From Candidatus Bipolaricaulota bacterium (GTDB taxonomy: Bacteria > Bipolaricaulota > Bipolaricaulia > RBG-16-55-9 > DRXL01): a DNA stretch of 6,499 bases. Shown in pieces: positions 5,201 through 6,499 of the stretch (within the stretch, counting starts at the first letter, position 1; each line of letters starts with the position of its first letter). The stretch lies in contig JAILZC010000054.1 in the NCBI GenBank assembly GCA_023512665.1, positions 1 through 6,499 on the forward strand, in the 5' to 3' direction. The notes under the pieces are model-generated. The model did not search any database. It was given only the letters and a program-made list of their open reading frames with translations, and was not told the origin of the DNA. Both the position numbers and the translations under genes were made by a program.

Positions 5201-5713
5201 ATGGCACGACAACGAGGCGAGCGCAGGGTAGCCGATGAGTTCAACAATGAGGTCATTGACCTGCGCCGCGTCGCGAAAGTGACGAAGGGCACGAAGAACT
5301 TGAGCTTTCGTGCGACGGTCGTTGTGGGAGACGGTCATGGTCGGGTAGGGCTGGGGAAGGGGAACACCCGCGAGGTGCCCTCGGCGATCCAGCAAGGGAT
5401 TCGCGACGCCAAGCGCAATCTCATCCAAGTCCCGCTCGTGGAAGACCGGACGATCCCCCATGAGATCTGGGGCGAGTTCAAAGCCTCACGAGTCTTGCTC
5501 AAGCCGGCCTTCCCCGGCACAGGGGTCATCGCTGGGGGAACGGTGGGCACGATCTGCCGGCTCGCGGGGATCAAAGATATTCTGACGAAGGCGCGCGGCT
5601 CGACCAACCCGCTGACGCTGGCCAAGGCGACCCTCAACGGGTTGAGCCGGCTGCGGACTCTCGAAGAGGTAGCCAGACGCCGCGATAAGAAGCCTGAGGA
5701 GGTCTTGCAGTGA
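5201..5713 (+). CDS. rpsE: 30S ribosomal protein S5
   Basis: S5 lies at the back of the 30S body, helps form the mRNA entry helicase site with S3 and S4, and affects decoding fidelity. The 170-residue product has the N-terminal double-stranded-RNA-binding-like domain ([38 protein letters not shown], about 18-54) and [18 protein letters not shown]. Its C-terminal domain has [36 protein letters not shown] at about 102-137. In most relatives the GG(A/P)VRA stretch carries an Arg where this protein has Gly (GGTVGT). A GGGAGGA at 5186-5192 precedes the ATG. The TGA stop overlaps the rplO start (GTGA). The next gene is rplO, with no rpmD in between. Confidence 0.98.
   Translation: MARQRGERRVADEFNNEVIDLRRVAKVTKGTKNLSFRATVVVGDGHGRVGLGKGNTREVPSAIQQGIRDAKRNLIQVPLVEDRTIPHEIWGEFKASRVLLKPAFPGTGVIAGGTVGTICRLAGIKDILTKARGSTNPLTLAKATLNGLSRLRTLEEVARRRDKKPEEVLQ
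5696..5703 (+). promoter_or_regulatory. ribosome binding site fixing the GTG start of rplO
   Basis: GAGGAGGT lies inside the last codons of S5, six bases before the GTG at 5710. The spacing is ideal and decides in favour of this non-ATG start, which overlaps the rpsE stop as GTGA. Confidence 0.8.
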
Positions 5714-6339
5714 AACTGAGCGATCTGCGCCCCACGCCGGGCAGTGTGCGCAAACCCAAGCGCGTCGGTCGCGGCAACGCGTCGGGGCATGGGACCTACT
5801 CAACCCGTGGGGGCAAGGGCCAGACGGCGCGGTCGGGGTATCGGATGCCGCCGGCGTTCGAGGGCGGCCAGACGCCGCTGTGGAAACGCACACCCAAGCG
5901 GGGGTTCAAAAACCCCCATAGAAAGAGCTATGCGTTCGTGAACGTCGGTCAACTCAACGAGCGGTTTGCCGATGGCGCGGAGATCACCCCAAAGATTCTC
6001 GAAGAGCAGGGAATTATCAAGAAATTCTTGAACGGCGTGAAGATTCTGGGCGATGGCCCGCTCTCGAAGAGGCTGATCGTCAAAGCTCACAAGTTCAGCA
6101 AGAGCGCCAAAGAGAAGATCATTGCTGCGGGAGGGCAAGCGATAGCCCTCCTGCCGGAGGAGCCCAAAGAGCAACCGGCGAGTGCGCCGCCAGCCCAGCC
6201 CAAAGCCGAGCCGCACAAGACAGAGCCAACAGAGCCCGCGAAGCCCAAGAAGAAAGCCGCCCCAGCAGGGGAGCCAAAAGAGAAGAAGCCAGCCAAGCCG
6301 AAGACGCCAAAGAAATCTGAAGAGAAGTCAGGGAAGTGA
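5710..6339 (+). CDS. rplO: 50S ribosomal protein L15 with long Lys/Pro/Ala-rich C-terminal tail
   Basis: L15 is a late-assembling 50S protein with an extended N-terminal arm reaching into 23S rRNA. The N-terminal part fits the family: [12 protein letters not shown] start, the glycine/basic arm [27 protein letters not shown] (residues 17-43), the [17 protein letters not shown] motif at 50-66, and the globular domain ending around [13 protein letters not shown] at 139-151. Family members usually stop near 145-150. Here about 60 more residues follow, almost all Lys, Pro, Ala, Glu, Ser and Thr, probably disordered. The start is GTG at 5710, overlapping the rpsE stop by four bases, with a near-perfect GAGGAGGT at 5696-5703. 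No other start fits the L15 N-terminus. Confidence 0.97.
   Translation: MKLSDLRPTPGSVRKPKRVGRGNASGHGTYSTRGGKGQTARSGYRMPPAFEGGQTPLWKRTPKRGFKNPHRKSYAFVNVGQLNERFADGAEITPKILEEQGIIKKFLNGVKILGDGPLSKRLIVKAHKFSKSAKEKIIAAGGQAIALLPEEPKEQPASAPPAQPKAEPHKTEPTEPAKPKKKAAPAGEPKEKKPAKPKTPKKSEEKSGK
6157..6336 (+). other. low-complexity coding segment: disordered, basic tail of L15
   Basis: These 60 codons encode residues 150-209 of L15. The composition is dominated by Lys, Pro, Ala and Glu, with loosely repeated units such as EPxK, PAKPK, KKxA and KPKTPKK but no exact tandem repeat. The alternating acidic-to-basic trend ends in a strongly basic stretch. The segment is in frame and ends at a normal TGA followed by secY, so it looks like a genuine tail and not a frameshift product. 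Confidence 0.85.
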
Positions 6340-6342
6340 GCT

Positions 6343-6499
6343 ATGACTGAAGGGCTGTTTGAAGCATTTCGTATCCCAGAAGTCCGCAAGCGCATTCTGT
6401 TTACGCTGTGGATCATCATTGTCTTTCGTGTGGGGGCGTGGATCCCCGTGCCGGGGGTCGACCCCCAGCAAGTCCAGGGGATATTTCAACAGTTAGGGC
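6343..6499 (+). CDS. secY: protein translocase subunit SecY, N-terminal fragment (3' end outside window)
   Basis: SecY is the membrane channel of the Sec translocon, which exports or inserts nascent and unfolded proteins. Fifty-two codons are visible. They have a short cytoplasmic start (MTEGLFEAFRIPEVRKRI), a first transmembrane segment (ILFTLWIIIVFRVGAWIPVPGVD, about residues 18-40), and the beginning of the periplasmic plug region. The RKRILFTL...RVGxxIPVPGVD pattern is characteristic of bacterial SecY. The ATG lies three bases after the rplO TGA (TGAGCTATG), with GGGAAGTGAG overlapping the stop as the likely ribosome binding site. Its position after L15 is standard for the spc operon. The rest of the gene is cut by the window edge. 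Confidence 0.97.
   Translation, partial: MTEGLFEAFRIPEVRKRILFTLWIIIVFRVGAWIPVPGVDPQQVQGIFQQLG

Overview
The window is a fragment of a bacterial ribosomal protein super-operon. It covers the downstream part of the S10 operon and the upstream part of the spc operon, all on the plus strand: rplB (3' end) - rpsS - rplV - rpsC - rplP - rpmC - rpsQ - rplN - rplX - rplE - rpsZ (zinc-type S14) - rpsH - rplF - rplR - rpsE - rplO - secY (5' end). Gene order and protein sequences are bacterial (S19, L22, S3, L16, L29, S17, then L14, L24, L5, S14, S8, L6, L18, S5, L15, SecY). The DNA is GC-rich, with many GGG, CCC and CGC codons. The zinc-binding forms of S14 and L24, an S17 opening of the kind I recall from Thermus, and the absence of rpmD (L30) would fit a deep-branching or thermophilic bacterial lineage. 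I cannot name the phylum from this sequence alone.

Layout: positions 1-154 hold the end of rplB. Positions 156-2409 hold S19, L22, S3, L16, L29 and S17. Positions 2422-4252 hold L14, L24, L5, S14 and S8. Positions 4257-4823 hold L6. Positions 4829-6339 hold L18, S5 and L15. Positions 6343-6499 hold the start of SecY. The longest non-coding gap is 22 bases, so there is no room for a conventional promoter or terminator, and the S10 and spc parts are fused without a break (12 bases between rpsQ and rplN). Several junctions overlap (rpsC/rplP, rplN/rplX, rpsE/rplO) or are nearly abutting. This fits one polycistronic mRNA with translational coupling. The products are structural proteins of the 30S and 50S subunits plus the core subunit of the Sec protein-export channel.

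The one striking anomaly is in rplF (L6). Codon 59 is an in-frame TAG (4431-4433), while the reading frame and the L6 family pattern continue intact on both sides to a normal stop at 4821-4823. TAG also ends rpsC, rpsQ and rplE at ordinary gene ends, so genome-wide reassignment of TAG is unlikely. The realistic explanations are a base error or minority variant in the assembly, a true nonsense mutation that is suppressed or read through, or an L6 made in two pieces. Lesser points are a Lys/Pro/Ala/Glu-rich tail of about 60 residues on L15, a 35-base rpsC/rplP overlap with a non-ATG start for L16, the missing rpmD, and an unusual version of the L2 C-terminal glycine-rich loop. Otherwise this is an ordinary housekeeping region, and I see no mobile element, CRISPR array, RNA gene or novel system in it.
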